This document shows, in pieces, positions 42,352 through 51,663 of a stretch of DNA of 64,000 bases. This stretch comes from Clostridia bacterium. GTDB lineage: Bacteria; Bacillota; Clostridia; Oscillospirales; CAG-272. The stretch covers positions 1 through 64,000 of the forward strand of contig JAFTSB010000021.1 of the NCBI GenBank assembly GCA_017461945.1, read 5' to 3'. The position numbers and the translations under genes are program-made. The number at the start of each line of letters is the position of its first letter. Position 1 is the first letter of the stretch. The notes under the pieces are model-generated. The model saw only the letters and a program-made list of their open reading frames with translations, was not told the DNA's origin and searched no databases.

Positions 42352-43281
42352 ATGCTGGAAATTTCGGTACAATCTGCGGGATGGTTTCAAAAAGACGACC
42401 CGGACGGCTCCTTTGCCTATATCAAGGCCTGCGGCTTTGAAGCGGTGGATTTTAACATCGATCACTATTTGTCGGTGAAAACCTTGGTGAAAAGCACCGA
42501 GGCTCCCACCTCGTTTTTTGACAAAAGCACAGAGGATATTCTGGCGTTTTTTACACCCTTGAAGGAGGCTGCCGAAAAGTACGGCATCGCCTTTGCACAA
42601 ATGCACGCCCCTGCCCCCGTTTGGATCGAAGGGCGACCGGAGCTGACCGACTATATTCTGATGGCGGTGGAAAAATGCTTGGAGGTCTGCCAATATGTGG
42701 GGTGCCCCGCACTGGTGGTACATCCCGATCGGCAGCCTGACAAGGAGTTGGAATATAATCACAATATGGAAATCTATCGCAAGCTGATCCCTGCTGCAGT
42801 GCGCACCGGTGTCAAGGTCTGTCTGGAAAATCTGCCCACTCACTTTAACGGCCGTTTGACCGACGGTGTATGCAACACCGGTGAGGAGGTCTGCCGCTAT
42901 ATTGACACCTTGAATGCCCTTGCAGGGGCGGATGCCTTTGGGTATTGCTTTGACGTAGGTCACGCCAATATGATGGGATGCAACCTATATGACCACTTGA
43001 AAAAGGTAGGCTCGCGTCTGACGGTGCTACACACCCACGACAACAACGGCACCGCCGATTGGCACACCGCACCTTATACCTGCGTGGCGCCTGCCGGCCT
43101 ACAAACCGATTGGGAGGGCTTTATCCGCGGTCTGCGCGCAGCCAACTATCGTGGCGCGCTGAACTTTGAGACCTTTCGCGTAATGCGGCATCTGCCCAAG
43201 CCCTTGCACGAAAAGATGCTGTGCTACATTGCTGAGGTGGGCCGTTATTTCAAAGAGCGGATTTTGGCCGAGGAGCCTTGA
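42352..43281 (+). CDS. Sugar phosphate isomerase/epimerase-like TIM-barrel, paralogue C
   Basis: 309 residues, AGGAGG 10 bases upstream; an extended -10 (TGATATAAT, 42310-42318) probably starts its transcript. Same family landmarks as A and B (SVQSAGWFQKDDP, QMHAPAPVW, VVHPDRQ, CLENLP, CFDVGHANM, LHTHDNNG, NFETF) but clearly diverged; the usual HIHDN is HTHDN here. The THFNGRLTDGVCNTGEE loop resembles D more than A/B. It sits between terminators of its neighbours, so it is transcribed alone. Confidence 0.85.
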   Translation: MLEISVQSAGWFQKDDPDGSFAYIKACGFEAVDFNIDHYLSVKTLVKSTEAPTSFFDKSTEDILAFFTPLKEAAEKYGIAFAQMHAPAPVWIEGRPELTDYILMAVEKCLEVCQYVGCPALVVHPDRQPDKELEYNHNMEIYRKLIPAAVRTGVKVCLENLPTHFNGRLTDGVCNTGEEVCRYIDTLNALAGADAFGYCFDVGHANMMGCNLYDHLKKVGSRLTVLHTHDNNGTADWHTAPYTCVAPAGLQTDWEGFIRGLRAANYRGALNFETFRVMRHLPKPLHEKMLCYIAEVGRYFKERILAEEP

Positions 43282-43302
43282 GGAGTCAACGGATATAAAA
43301 CC

Positions 43303-43343
43303 GCGCAACGGGTGGCAAAACCGCAACCCGTTGCGCCTTTTTT
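43303..43343 (+). terminator. Terminator of paralogue C
   Basis: 11-bp perfect stem (43303-43313 with 43326-43336), loop of 12, then a CCTTTTTT tail. The rest of the 316-bp spacer 43282-43597 has no gene; it includes a GTCGCCCCTAC-type motif like the 35.4-kb repeats. Confidence 0.88.
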
Positions 43344-43505
43344 GATCATGCCCGGCCGAAAGCTTTGGCGGGAATGCGATCCGTATTTTTCACAAACGAC
43401 GCGGCAACCTTGCAAGGGCGAACGGTTTTCGCCCCTACGTCGCCAATATACGTTGCCGGGAGCGCCGGGCAAGATCATATTTTTCAGCAAATTTTCGGGA
43501 ACACC

Positions 43506-43534
43506 TTGACTTTTTCAAAATCCTTTCTTATAAT
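43506..43534 (+). promoter_or_regulatory. Promoter of paralogue D
   Basis: TTGACT (43506-43511), 17-bp spacer, TATAAT (43529-43534), 64 bp before the start. Confidence 0.82.
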
Positions 43535-43597
43535 GAAACCAACCGCAAGGAAAGGGCAATCCCCTTGCGGAATTTAAACACCCCGGAGGTTTTCATT

Positions 43598-44530
43598 ATG
43601 CTGAAGATCGGTGTACAGTCCGCTGGTTGGTACAACAAAAACGACCCCGACGGCTCTTTTGCTTTTATCAAGTCCTGTGGCTTTGATGCAACCGACTTTA
43701 ATATCGACCATTATCTGTCGACCGGTGCGCTGGCCAAGAGTCCCGATGCTCCCACCTCGTTTTTTGACCAAAGCATTGAGGACATTCTGCAATTCTTTAC
43801 CCCTTTGAAGGAAGCCAGCGAGAAGCACGGCGTTGCCATTGCGCAGATGCATGCTCCTTTCCCGGTGTGGATCAAGGATCGCGAGGACATCACCGAGCAC
43901 GCGCTGATGGCCGTGGAAAAGTGTCTGCAGGTCTGCCAGTATGTGGGATGCCCCGCCATTGTGGTACATCCTGTCGGCCGCACCCTGAAGGATGTGGAGA
44001 TCGAGACCAATCTGGCCATTTACCGCCGTTTGATGCCCATGGCTGTCAAGACCGGCGTGAAGGTCTGCTTGGAAAATCTGTTTAAGACCTACAAGGGTCG
44101 CGTGACCGAGGGTCCTTGCGCCGACGTAAGCGAGGCCTGCTGGTATCTGGATACCCTGAACGCCGAGGCTGGTTGTGACGCCTTTGGCTTTTGTCTGGAC
44201 GTGGGTCACGCCAACCTCCTTGGTCGTGACATCAAGGAATACATCAAAAAGCTGGGTCACCGCTTGACCGTTCTGCACATTCACGACAACGACGGCAATA
44301 GCGACCTGCACGGTATGCCCTATACCTTTACCCGCAACTGGGGAGCTGACTGGATCTGCGATTGGAACGGTTTTGTGGACGGCCTCAAGGAGATCGGCTA
44401 CAAGGGTGCTCTCGGCTTTGAGACCTTCCGCGTGATCTGCTCGAACTTTCCCCGCGAGCTGTGGCCCGAGGCGCTGAAGCTGATTTCGGCAACCGGCCGT
44501 TATTGGGCTTCTCGCATTGAGGCGGAATAA
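43598..44530 (+). CDS. Sugar phosphate isomerase/epimerase-like TIM-barrel, paralogue D
   Basis: 310 residues from the ATG at 43598 with CGGAGG upstream. It starts GVQSAGWYNKNDPDGS and keeps every family motif (QMHAPFPVW, VVHPVGR, CLENLF, CLDVGHANL, LHIHDNDG, GFETF). C and D share residues such as SPDAPTSFFD and the lack of the PAWPPVK tail. It has its own promoter and terminator, so each of C and D is a separate unit while A and B form one. Confidence 0.85.
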   Translation: MLKIGVQSAGWYNKNDPDGSFAFIKSCGFDATDFNIDHYLSTGALAKSPDAPTSFFDQSIEDILQFFTPLKEASEKHGVAIAQMHAPFPVWIKDREDITEHALMAVEKCLQVCQYVGCPAIVVHPVGRTLKDVEIETNLAIYRRLMPMAVKTGVKVCLENLFKTYKGRVTEGPCADVSEACWYLDTLNAEAGCDAFGFCLDVGHANLLGRDIKEYIKKLGHRLTVLHIHDNDGNSDLHGMPYTFTRNWGADWICDWNGFVDGLKEIGYKGALGFETFRVICSNFPRELWPEALKLISATGRYWASRIEAE

Positions 44531-44545
44531 ATCATATACCATCCG

Positions 44546-44570
44546 AAAGGGCTCTTGACGGGGCCCTTTT
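44546..44570 (+). terminator. Terminator of paralogue D
   Basis: AAAGGGC (44546-44552) with GCCCTTT (44563-44569), loop of 10, short T-run. Confidence 0.65.
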
Positions 44571-44618
44571 GCTTTTCCCCCGAAAAGCGACAAAATTTGT
44601 TTCCACCGCGCTTTTTTC

Positions 44619-44647
44619 TTGACTTTAGCGGCCACTTTGTTTATAAT
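44619..44647 (+). promoter_or_regulatory. Promoter of the 44681 ABC transporter
   Basis: TTGACT (44619-44624), 17-bp spacer, TATAAT (44642-44647), 33 bp before the start. Confidence 0.82.
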
Positions 44648-44680
44648 AAAAGTATCTTTATCAGACAGGAAGGAACAAAA

Positions 44681-46393
44681 ATGCTCAAGCGCTTTCTTGC
44701 CTATTATAAGCCCCACAAGCGGATCTTCTTTTTTGATATGTTGGCTTCTCTGCTTGTTTCCGTGGTGGGCATTTTTTATCCCATCGTCACCCGCACGATG
44801 CTCAACGATCTGATCCCCAACCGGAATTATCGCATGGTGGTGATCTTTGGTCTGACGCTGCTGGGGCTGTATCTGCTTCGTATGCTGCTGAACTTTTTCA
44901 TCCAGTATTACGGCCACGTCATGGGTGTGCGGATGCAAGCGCAAATGCGTAGCGATATGTTTGATCATTTGGAAAAGCTGCCCTTTTCCTATTATGACGA
45001 CAACGAGACCGGTAAGATCATGTCCCGTATGACCAACGACCTGATGGAGGTCAGCGAGCTGGCCCATCACGGCCCCGAAAACCTGATCATTTCCACGGTG
45101 TCGATCATCATTTCCTTTGTGTATCTTTCTACCATCAACCTTTGGTTGACCTTGCTGATCTTTGCCTGCGCGCCCCTTTTGCTGATCGTGTCGCTGACCC
45201 TGCGCCGTCGGATGCGCCGCGCCTTTCAGGAGAGCCGCAAGGCCGTGGCCGAGATCAACGCCTCGCTGGAAAGCAGCATTTCGGGCATCCGTGTGACCAA
45301 GGCCTTTACCAACGCCTTAAAGGAGCATGAAAAATTTGAGGTGGGAAACGGCAAGTTCGTCAGCGCCCGTCGCGCAGCCTATAAGGCCATGGGGCAGTTT
45401 CACTCCACCACCTCCTTTATCACCGATGTGTTCAACGTGGTGGTGCTGATTGCCGGCGGCTTCTTTCTTTACAACGGGCATATTGCATTTGGCGATTATT
45501 CCGCCTTTATCGTCTCCGTTGGCCTGTTTATCACCCCCGTTATGACGCTGATCAACTTTATCGAGCAGTATGAGAGCGGCGTAACCGGCTTTTCCCGCTT
45601 TTTGGAAATTATGGATGCCGTGCCCGAGCAGGATGCCGACGGCGCTGTGGAGCTGGGGCGCGCCAAGGGCGAGATCGAACTGCGGAACGTGCATTGCTCT
45701 TACGACGGCAAGCGCGAAATTCTGAACGATGTTTCGCTGACGGTCAGCGCCGGCCAAACCTATGCGCTGGTGGGTCCCTCCGGCGGCGGCAAAACCACCA
45801 TTTGCCATCTGATTCCCCATTTTTATGAATTGACATCGGGGCAGATCCTGCTGGATGGGCAAGACATTGCCACCGTTAACCGCGAGTCGCTGCGCCGTAA
45901 TATCGGCATTGTGCAGCAGGATGTGTATCTGTTTAATGCCACCATTCGTGACAATATTCTCTACGGACGGCTGGATGCCACCGAGGAGGAGGTCATCGAG
46001 GCCGCCAAGCGCGCCAATATCCACGAGTATGTGATGTCGCTGGAAAAGGGCTATGACACCGAGATCGGTGAGCGCGGCGTGCGCCTTTCCGGCGGTCAGA
46101 AGCAACGCCTTTCCATTGCCCGTGTGTTCCTTAAAAATCCGCCCATCCTTATTTTGGATGAAGCCACCAGCGCCTTGGATAACGCCACCGAGATCTTGAT
46201 TCAGGATGCACTGGACGAGCTGTGTAAGGGGCGTACCACCATTGTGGTGGCCCATCGCCTTTCCACCATTCAGAACGCCGACGAGATTGCTGTGATCGAC
46301 AACGGTCGCGTGATCGAGTGCGGCTCTCACGCCGATCTGCTGGAGAAAAACGGTGCTTATGCCGCGTTGCATCGCAGTCAATTCCGGGCGTAA
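44681..46393 (+). CDS. ABC exporter half-transporter (MsbA/LmrA-like)
   Basis: 570 residues from the ATG at 44681, AGGAAGGAAC upstream. A six-helix membrane domain (~1-310) is followed by an ATPase domain with Walker A GPSGGGKTT, Q-loop VQQDVYLF, signature LSGGQKQRLSIA, Walker B LILDEATSALD and H-loop VAHRLSTI. All catalytic residues are kept, so it probably works as a homodimer. It exports lipids, peptides or drugs; the substrate is unknown. Single gene with own promoter and a very strong terminator. Confidence 0.92.
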   Translation: MLKRFLAYYKPHKRIFFFDMLASLLVSVVGIFYPIVTRTMLNDLIPNRNYRMVVIFGLTLLGLYLLRMLLNFFIQYYGHVMGVRMQAQMRSDMFDHLEKLPFSYYDDNETGKIMSRMTNDLMEVSELAHHGPENLIISTVSIIISFVYLSTINLWLTLLIFACAPLLLIVSLTLRRRMRRAFQESRKAVAEINASLESSISGIRVTKAFTNALKEHEKFEVGNGKFVSARRAAYKAMGQFHSTTSFITDVFNVVVLIAGGFFLYNGHIAFGDYSAFIVSVGLFITPVMTLINFIEQYESGVTGFSRFLEIMDAVPEQDADGAVELGRAKGEIELRNVHCSYDGKREILNDVSLTVSAGQTYALVGPSGGGKTTICHLIPHFYELTSGQILLDGQDIATVNRESLRRNIGIVQQDVYLFNATIRDNILYGRLDATEEEVIEAAKRANIHEYVMSLEKGYDTEIGERGVRLSGGQKQRLSIARVFLKNPPILILDEATSALDNATEILIQDALDELCKGRTTIVVAHRLSTIQNADEIAVIDNGRVIECGSHADLLEKNGAYAALHRSQFRA

Positions 46394-46401
46394 ATGTAAT
46401 A

Positions 46402-46447
46402 AAAACAAAAGAACGGGTGACCAAAAGGTCACCCGTTCTTTTGTTTT
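46402..46447. terminator. Strong bidirectional terminator
   Basis: 21-bp perfect stem (46402-46422 with 46427-46447), AAAA loop, A- and T-rich ends. Confidence 0.92.
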
Positions 46448-46468
46448 GTTGTGTTGAGCCGTGCCTCT

Positions 46469-46504
46469 GACGGTGTAGTTGTCTACTCCGAGGTGGTGAG
46501 CCGA
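46469..46504. repeat. 36-bp dispersed element (GACGGTGTAG...CTACTCCGA), copy 2
   Basis: Same core as at 15404-15443 and a 36-bp match, with two differences, to 46584-46619 (both end GAGCCGA). The GGTGTAG / CTACTCC arms can pair around TTGT. Confidence 0.65.
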
Positions 46505-46583
46505 GAAACAACGCAGCAATACCACGCTTTTGCCCGTGGGCAAAGAAAACCAAGCAGAGCGAGGCGCATTGAGGCGAGCCGCC

Positions 46584-46619
46584 GACGGTGTAGTTATCTA
46601 CTCCGAGGTGGCGAGCCGA
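46584..46619. repeat. 36-bp dispersed element, copy 3
   Basis: Direct repeat of 46469-46504, offset 115 bp, lying right behind the 3' end of mnmE. Short open frames through these copies are not genes. Confidence 0.65.
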
Positions 46620-46645
46620 AAATGGAACGAAGCTATGCGCAGGTT

Positions 46646-48016
46646 TTATTTGCCCACGCAGAAATGGGAGAAGATGGAGGATATAATCGCCTCATCCACC
46701 GCCCTTCCCTCCACCTCGCCCAGCGCTTGCATAGCAAGCTCGGCATCGATGCAGGCGGCATCCAGGGGGACACCGGCGCGCAGAGAATGAATGGCGGTCT
46801 GTAAAGCATCGGCGGCACGGGCAAGCGCCGCGTGCTGGCGAGCGTTGGCCACCACGGCATCCTCGGCCAGGGAGATCCCATCACAGAGATAGAGCTTTTC
46901 CACCAGCTGACGCAAGGGTGTGATCTCACCGGTGCGAGCGGAAAGTGACACGATATGGTCAAAGGATGCCAGCTCCGGCGCGGAAATCTGCACACCGTTA
47001 TCGCATTTATTCAGCACGATCACCACCGTGGCAGATGTACCTTCCAGCTGGTGCAGCAGGGCGCGGCAATCTGCGGTGAGGGGCGCGGAGGCATCCAGCA
47101 CGCAAAGGATCAGCTCAGCCTCCTCCATGGCTTTTCGGGCACGCATAACACCGATCCCCTCCACGGTATCATCGGTCTCACGCAAGCCGGCCGTATCATA
47201 CAGCCGCAGAGTAACCGCACCCAGCGCCACCGTTTCGGAAAGAATGTCACGGGTGGTGCCCGCCACATCGGTGACAATGGCGGCCTCACGCCCCACCAAA
47301 GCATTGTACAGCGTGGATTTACCGGCATTGACCGGACCGCAGATCACGGTGGCAATGCCCTCGGCCACGGCGTGGCCGGTGCGATAGGTGGCCAGCAGGC
47401 CATGAATCTCTGCATGCACCTGCTCCAGCGCGGCAGTCAGCTCCTCGCGGCTCATGGTGTTCAGATCCTCGTCGGGAAAATCGATCTTGGCATAGGAATC
47501 TGCCAGCAAAAACGAAAGACGGTCAAAGGTTTTTGCAACGGCATCGGCCAGCTTGCCCGACAAACCGCTGCGCGCCAGCACCATTTGCCCCGTGGTCTGC
47601 GCCTCTAACAGAGAGCCCAGCGCCTCGGCAGCAGTCAGGGTGATCTTGCCATTCATCAGAGCGCGACGGGTAAACTCCCCCGCCTCGGCCATCCGTGCCC
47701 CTGCTGTAAGCACGGCAGTCAGTACGGTTTCGGTCAGCAACGCGCCGCCATGGCAAGAAAGCTCGGCAACATCCTCCCCCGTGAAGGAATGAGGGGCCGG
47801 AAAAAAGAGGGCCAGTCCCTCATCCAGCACCGTTCCCTCGCCATCGGTGATCTGACCAAAGCAGGCACGACGGGGATGCTCGGCAGGACTTTTTTGGCTG
47901 CGAAATACCCGTTGCAGTACGGTGCCAGTCTCGGGGCCGGATATGCGGATCACCGCAATACCACCCTTACCACGGGGCGTGGAAACCGCAGCAACGGTAT
48001 CAAAAATATTGAACAT
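46646..48016 (-). CDS. mnmE: tRNA uridine-5-carboxymethylaminomethyl modification GTPase
   Basis: 456 residues from the ATG at 48016 with AAAGGAG upstream. N-terminal folate-binding domain (FDTVAAVSTPRGKGGIAVIRISG), helical domain, and the inserted G domain with GPVNAGKST (G1), DVAGTTRD, DTAGLRETDD and NKCD. The conserved C-terminal CxGK is present (FCVGK). With MnmG it modifies U34 of certain tRNAs. mnmG usually follows mnmE but is not here; the next gene converges from the other side. It is the last gene of the rnpA-yidD-yidC-jag-mnmE run. Confidence 0.97.
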   Translation of the reverse strand: MFNIFDTVAAVSTPRGKGGIAVIRISGPETGTVLQRVFRSQKSPAEHPRRACFGQITDGEGTVLDEGLALFFPAPHSFTGEDVAELSCHGGALLTETVLTAVLTAGARMAEAGEFTRRALMNGKITLTAAEALGSLLEAQTTGQMVLARSGLSGKLADAVAKTFDRLSFLLADSYAKIDFPDEDLNTMSREELTAALEQVHAEIHGLLATYRTGHAVAEGIATVICGPVNAGKSTLYNALVGREAAIVTDVAGTTRDILSETVALGAVTLRLYDTAGLRETDDTVEGIGVMRARKAMEEAELILCVLDASAPLTADCRALLHQLEGTSATVVIVLNKCDNGVQISAPELASFDHIVSLSARTGEITPLRQLVEKLYLCDGISLAEDAVVANARQHAALARAADALQTAIHSLRAGVPLDAACIDAELAMQALGEVEGRAVDEAIISSIFSHFCVGK

Positions 48017-48028
48017 AAAGGCTCCTTT

Positions 48029-48065
48029 GAAAAAGTAACGGTTAAGCAAAAAGCTTAACCGTTAC
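48029..48065 (-). terminator. Hairpin between jag and mnmE
   Basis: 13-bp stem 48035-48047 with 48053-48065 and, on the minus strand, a following TTTTT. It overlaps the space before the mnmE ribosome site, so it may attenuate transcription into mnmE. Confidence 0.65.
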
Positions 48066-48074
48066 TGCGTTTTA

Positions 48075-48767
48075 TCAGAATTCGCCAAACTCCTCGCGGC
48101 GGCTGTCAGCAGCAGGAGCTGCGGTTCCCTCGGTATCGAGATACAGCACAACCTTGCGGTTGTTCTCGCTGCCGATGGAGTTGGTGGAAACGCCCTCGAT
48201 CTTCTGTACCTCAGAATGGATGATACGACGCTCGTAGGGGTTCATGGGCTCCAGCATAACGCTCTTTTTGTAGCGCAGAACCTTATCGGCCATGCGGCGA
48301 GCCAGCGCGCGGAGGGTCTCCTCGCGCTTGAAGCGGTAGTTCTCAACATCAACGGTTACGCGGCAATACTCGCGCTTTTCACCGGCCACCTTCTTGTTGG
48401 CGGCCAGATTAGCCAGATACTGGAGAGAATCCAGGGTGTCGCCGTGGTGGCCGATCAGCACACCGGCGCTTTCGCCATCCACGCGGATGAGCTTGTTGTC
48501 ACCCTCGCCGTCGGACATGGTGACCTTGGCTTCAAGGCCCATGCTCTCGACCAGGTTCTTGACAAAGTCAAGTGCAACCTCAGCACCCTTGAGGGTATAG
48601 GAAGCGGCAATTTTAGCGGGAGCGGCACCAATGCCAAGGAAGCCCTTTTTGGGAGCCTCGACAACGGTATATTCAATAGCCTCGGCGTTGGGAGCACCCA
48701 ACTCTGCAACAGCCTTTGTAACGGCCTCTTCAACGGTTTTTGCTACAACGGTAATTTCCTTTTTCAC
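48075..48767 (-). CDS. khpB: RNA-binding protein KhpB/Jag (EloR)
   Basis: 230 residues from GTG at 48767 with GAGGATAAG upstream. Jag-N domain (KKEITVVAKTVEEAVTKAVAEL and KKGFLGIG), a KH domain with GVLIGHHGDTLDSLQYL (the GxxG-type loop) at ~100-140, and an R3H domain with NPYERRIIHSEVQKI near 190. It binds RNA and controls cell elongation with KhpA in Gram-positives. Ten bases behind yidC, the standard order. Confidence 0.93.
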   Translation of the reverse strand: MKKEITVVAKTVEEAVTKAVAELGAPNAEAIEYTVVEAPKKGFLGIGAAPAKIAASYTLKGAEVALDFVKNLVESMGLEAKVTMSDGEGDNKLIRVDGESAGVLIGHHGDTLDSLQYLANLAANKKVAGEKREYCRVTVDVENYRFKREETLRALARRMADKVLRYKKSVMLEPMNPYERRIIHSEVQKIEGVSTNSIGSENNRKVVLYLDTEGTAAPAADSRREEFGEF

Positions 48768-48777
48768 TGTCTTATCC

Positions 48778-50364
48778 TCACTTGTTTTGGTTGTTTTTAC
48801 GGTCTTCCTTCAGCACGGGAGCATCGGGATCGGCAGGGGTCTGCTCGGCCACGGGCTCGGTTTCTTCTTCGTCATCCTTGGTGGCGGGGGCGGCAATGGA
48901 GCCCTTGGGGGGCAGATCGTCCTCGTCGTCGATATGATGGAGCGAGCGATATACGCGGCCATCGGGGGCGGCGGTGTACTCGGGCTCGGCCTTGCCTCTG
49001 TTCTTTGCCTTCATTTCCTTTTCTGCCTTTTTATAGTCCTCCTCGGTAAAAGTGGGCAAAGGCATGGCCTTGTGCAGAATGAACTGCTTGAGCACGCCGA
49101 TCAAGCACTTGAAGATCCAGTAAATACCAACGGCTGCAGGGGTGATAAAGGCGATATACACGCTCATCAGGGGCATGGTGATATCCATCATGTTGTTGGA
49201 GCAACCCATCTGAGGATCCTGTGCGGCAGGCTGATAGCTGAGCTTGCGGTTGATCTTCATGCTGGCGAAATAGGCCACAAAGGTCAGAATGGGGATGATG
49301 ATCAGCGCCCAAGGCTCACGGAAGCCGGGAGTGAGGCCGGTATTCAGGCCAAACAGATTGAAATCGGGCACGCTAACGCCCTCCAGCGCCTTGGCACAGT
49401 CGGCGGCGTTGGCGTAATAGGAGAATTTAGAAAGGTGCGAAAGGTTCTCGGTAGAAAGCTTGGAAAGCAGCTCGATGGTTCCCTTGCCGGAGCTGGTCAG
49501 CGTCTGACCAAGGCCGCCTGCGGCGCGGGCGGTGGTGGCAAAGGTGGAAAGTGCCGAGGAAAGGCCCTCGGCCTTGCCCAACACATAACGAAGGGGGTCG
49601 ATCACGATGTTATACAGCGCAATCACGATGGGCATCTGGATCAGCAAGGGCAGGCATCCGCCCATGGGGTTAAAGCCCTCATCCTGGTACAGTTTTTGAA
49701 CCTCCTCCTGCATTTTGCGCTGGGAGACCTGGTCGGTGCGGCCGGCATATTTCTTGCGGATGGCACGCTCCTTGGGGGAAAGCTTGGCCTGCTTGATGGA
49801 GTTTTGCTGCTGACGAATGCTGAAATACAGCAGCAGCACCTCCACGATCAGAGCAAAGACGAACAGGGCCAGCACGTAGTTGCCAAAGGTAATATTGGTG
49901 ATGACACCAAGGAACTTACCAACCCAGACCAGGGGGTTGGTCTTTTCGGTCAGATCTACGGTGGTCTTCATCTTTTCAACGGTGGTGGCGACCTCCTCGG
50001 CGGTGAGGGCATCGCGGAACTCGTTGAACTTGACAAGAGATGCATCGTCGGTGGGCTTGACCGCCTCCAAGGCAGTCTTGGCAGCCTCTACGTCCACGGG
50101 CTTGGTCTCACCCACGGTAACGGTACTGTCGTCAAAGCCCTCGGCGCTCATATTGTAGCCACGGGAGGCGGCCACAAACTTTTCGCGTGCGGCAGCATCC
50201 TGCACCAAAATGCGCGCGAAATAGGTGGGGGCATCGGTATCGGCCGAGGTCCAGGTGGAGTTCACGGTGGAGGTGTTACCTGCACAAGAGGCAAGGGCCA
50301 CCGCCAGCATCAGCACCACAAGAGTCAAAAGGCCGACCCGTTTGATGGTTTTCGTTGTTTTCAT
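48778..50364 (-). CDS. yidC: Membrane protein insertase YidC/OxaA, lipoprotein type
   Basis: 528 residues with AAAGGAT upstream. The N-terminus is a lipoprotein signal ending ALASC, as in Gram-positive SpoIIIJ/YidC1. An external region follows, longer than usual for Gram-positive YidC (these are ~260-330 residues), then the conserved core with the hydrophilic-groove Arg region and GGCLPLLIQMPIVIALYNIV near 285. The C-terminal ~90 residues are charged (KNRGKAEPEY...). It inserts membrane proteins alone or with SecYEG. It sits between yidD and khpB. Confidence 0.95.
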   Translation of the reverse strand: MKTTKTIKRVGLLTLVVLMLAVALASCAGNTSTVNSTWTSADTDAPTYFARILVQDAAAREKFVAASRGYNMSAEGFDDSTVTVGETKPVDVEAAKTALEAVKPTDDASLVKFNEFRDALTAEEVATTVEKMKTTVDLTEKTNPLVWVGKFLGVITNITFGNYVLALFVFALIVEVLLLYFSIRQQQNSIKQAKLSPKERAIRKKYAGRTDQVSQRKMQEEVQKLYQDEGFNPMGGCLPLLIQMPIVIALYNIVIDPLRYVLGKAEGLSSALSTFATTARAAGGLGQTLTSSGKGTIELLSKLSTENLSHLSKFSYYANAADCAKALEGVSVPDFNLFGLNTGLTPGFREPWALIIIPILTFVAYFASMKINRKLSYQPAAQDPQMGCSNNMMDITMPLMSVYIAFITPAAVGIYWIFKCLIGVLKQFILHKAMPLPTFTEEDYKKAEKEMKAKNRGKAEPEYTAAPDGRVYRSLHHIDDEDDLPPKGSIAAPATKDDEEETEPVAEQTPADPDAPVLKEDRKNNQNK

Positions 50365-50370
50365 TGATTT

Positions 50371-50787
50371 TTATCCTTTCGATGGACGAGAATCTTCATC
50401 GGAGCTTTTCACTTCCGTATTCTCATTGCAAGACGCTTTCGTTTTGTCATCTGCTTCCTGCAAATGACCTCCGTCGTCGTCTTTCCGACGGGGATCGCTG
50501 TTCTCACAGCAATCATTCGCTTCATTGTCGCTGTCAATGGGAATCTCCCGAGAGCCCTTGTAGCGCAATCCCTTTTCGGGCACAGGATCGTAGCCGCCAA
50601 CCGACATGGGGTTGCAGCGCAGGATCCGCCAGACCGTCAGGATCATACCCACAAAGAAGCCTCGCTTTTGAAAGGCCTCGATGGCATAGGCCGAGCAGGT
50701 CGGCACAAACCGACAGCAGGGACCGCCCTTGAGGGGAGACAGATATTTTCTGTAAAATTTGACCAGCAGTATGCAAAGATGCTTCAT
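50371..50787 (-). CDS. yidD: Membrane protein insertion efficiency factor YidD
   Basis: 138 residues. The first ~75 match Yid[31 protein letters not shown] and [17 protein letters not shown], with the conserved Cys. An extra ~60-residue polar tail ([20 protein letters not shown]...) is not part of the usual family. It overlaps rnpA by 4 bases (ATGA-type coupling). Confidence 0.95.
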   Translation of the reverse strand: MKHLCILLVKFYRKYLSPLKGGPCCRFVPTCSAYAIEAFQKRGFFVGMILTVWRILRCNPMSVGGYDPVPEKGLRYKGSREIPIDSDNEANDCCENSDPRRKDDDGGHLQEADDKTKASCNENTEVKSSDEDSRPSKG

Positions 50788-51167
50788 GCCTGTTCCTCAG
50801 GCAAGAGTGACAAGCGGCGGAAAAGCTTGATCATTTCCCTTTCCACATCCTGTGCCTTTTTGCCTTTGATCTCTTCCCTTGCTGCCAGAACCACCAGAAA
50901 GCCGGTCTTGACCCCTGCGGCCTTGACAGCGCGGTAGCCCTCGCGCAAAAGGCGCTTGGCGCGATTGCGCTGCACGGCTCCACCGATCTTTTTGCCGACC
51001 GACAGACCCACACGGTTCAGGTATTCCTTTTGGGGGTTGGCATCGCGCAGGCGCCGCGCGGCGTAATCCTTCAGGACATATACCGCCACCAGCTTGCCCA
51101 CGGCACGCTGCCCCTTGGCAAAGGTCTTGTTATAAAGGTGATGTTCTTTGATGGCATACTGTTTCAT
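50784..51167 (-). CDS. rnpA: Ribonuclease P protein component
   Basis: 127 residues. The RnpA core is clear, including the RNR motif [17 protein letters not shown] and [10 protein letters not shown]. With the RNase P RNA (not in this window) it matures tRNA 5' ends. It is separated from rpmH by an unusually long 282-bp spacer. Confidence 0.95.
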   Translation of the reverse strand: MKQYAIKEHHLYNKTFAKGQRAVGKLVAVYVLKDYAARRLRDANPQKEYLNRVGLSVGKKIGGAVQRNRAKRLLREGYRAVKAAGVKTGFLVVLAAREEIKGKKAQDVEREMIKLFRRLSLLPEEQA

Positions 51168-51278
51168 GGTTTTTGCCCGTACTTCCGTTTATTTTGGTAA
51201 TTTTTTTGCGTAAAAATGCAGATACGTGTGCGAATTTTTCTCACATAAATGATTTCCCTTTTGGCAAAGGTTTGCTGC

Positions 51279-51382
51279 TTTTCAAGAAAAAAGAGGAAGT
51301 GAGGCGATGCGCCACAGCAAGCCGACGTCGAGGTCGTTTGCGAGGAGCAAGGAAGCATCGCGCCGCTGTTTTTTCTTGAAAA
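51279..51382. other. Structured insertion-like element between rpmH and rnpA
   Basis: Terminal 14-bp perfect inverted repeats (TTTTCAAGAAAAAA at 51279-51292 and its complement at 51369-51382) enclose a second, inner inverted repeat GCGATGC / GCATCGC (51304-51310, 51355-51361). The ~104-bp unit resembles a small palindromic repeat element inserted in the conserved rpmH-rnpA spacer. No coding frame. Confidence 0.55.
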
Positions 51383-51388
51383 TCAAGA

Positions 51389-51430
51389 AAAATGACCGAT
51401 GGGGCTAAACAAGCATCATCGGTCGTTTTT
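51389..51430 (-). terminator. Terminator of rpmH
   Basis: Stem GACCGATG (51394-51401) / CATCGGTC (51417-51424) with A-tracts and T-tracts outside on both strands; lies 20 bp after the rpmH stop in the direction of transcription. Confidence 0.75.
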
Positions 51431-51449
51431 CTATGTGAGATCGAGACGA

Positions 51450-51584
51450 TTAGTAGGTGAGTCTCTTTCTGCCTTTTGCACGTCTTCTCTTGAGAACGTT
51501 TCTGCCATCGGCAGTCTTCATTCTCTTTCTGAAACCGTGCTCCTTCTTTCTCTGACGCTTTTTGGGCTGATAAGTTCTGAGCAT
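51450..51584 (-). CDS. rpmH: 50S ribosomal protein L34
   Basis: 44 residues, too short for most gene finders. Starts [18 protein letters not shown], continues [25 protein letters not shown], an unmistakable L34. GGAGG (TTAAGGAGGTGCC on the minus strand) lies just upstream. A promoter is at 51664-51693. Confidence 0.97.
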   Translation of the reverse strand: MLRTYQPKKRQRKKEHGFRKRMKTADGRNVLKRRRAKGRKRLTY

Positions 51585-51663
51585 AGTGGCACCTCCTTAA
51601 GATTTGGATTCGGAAGCGTATCGGACAGTACCCAATGGACGCTTTTTACAGTGACATCGTTTA

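Noticed and set aside
46451..46804. Short frames across 46.45-46.8 kb
   Set aside because: They run through the 36-bp dispersed repeats and into the opposite strand of mnmE.
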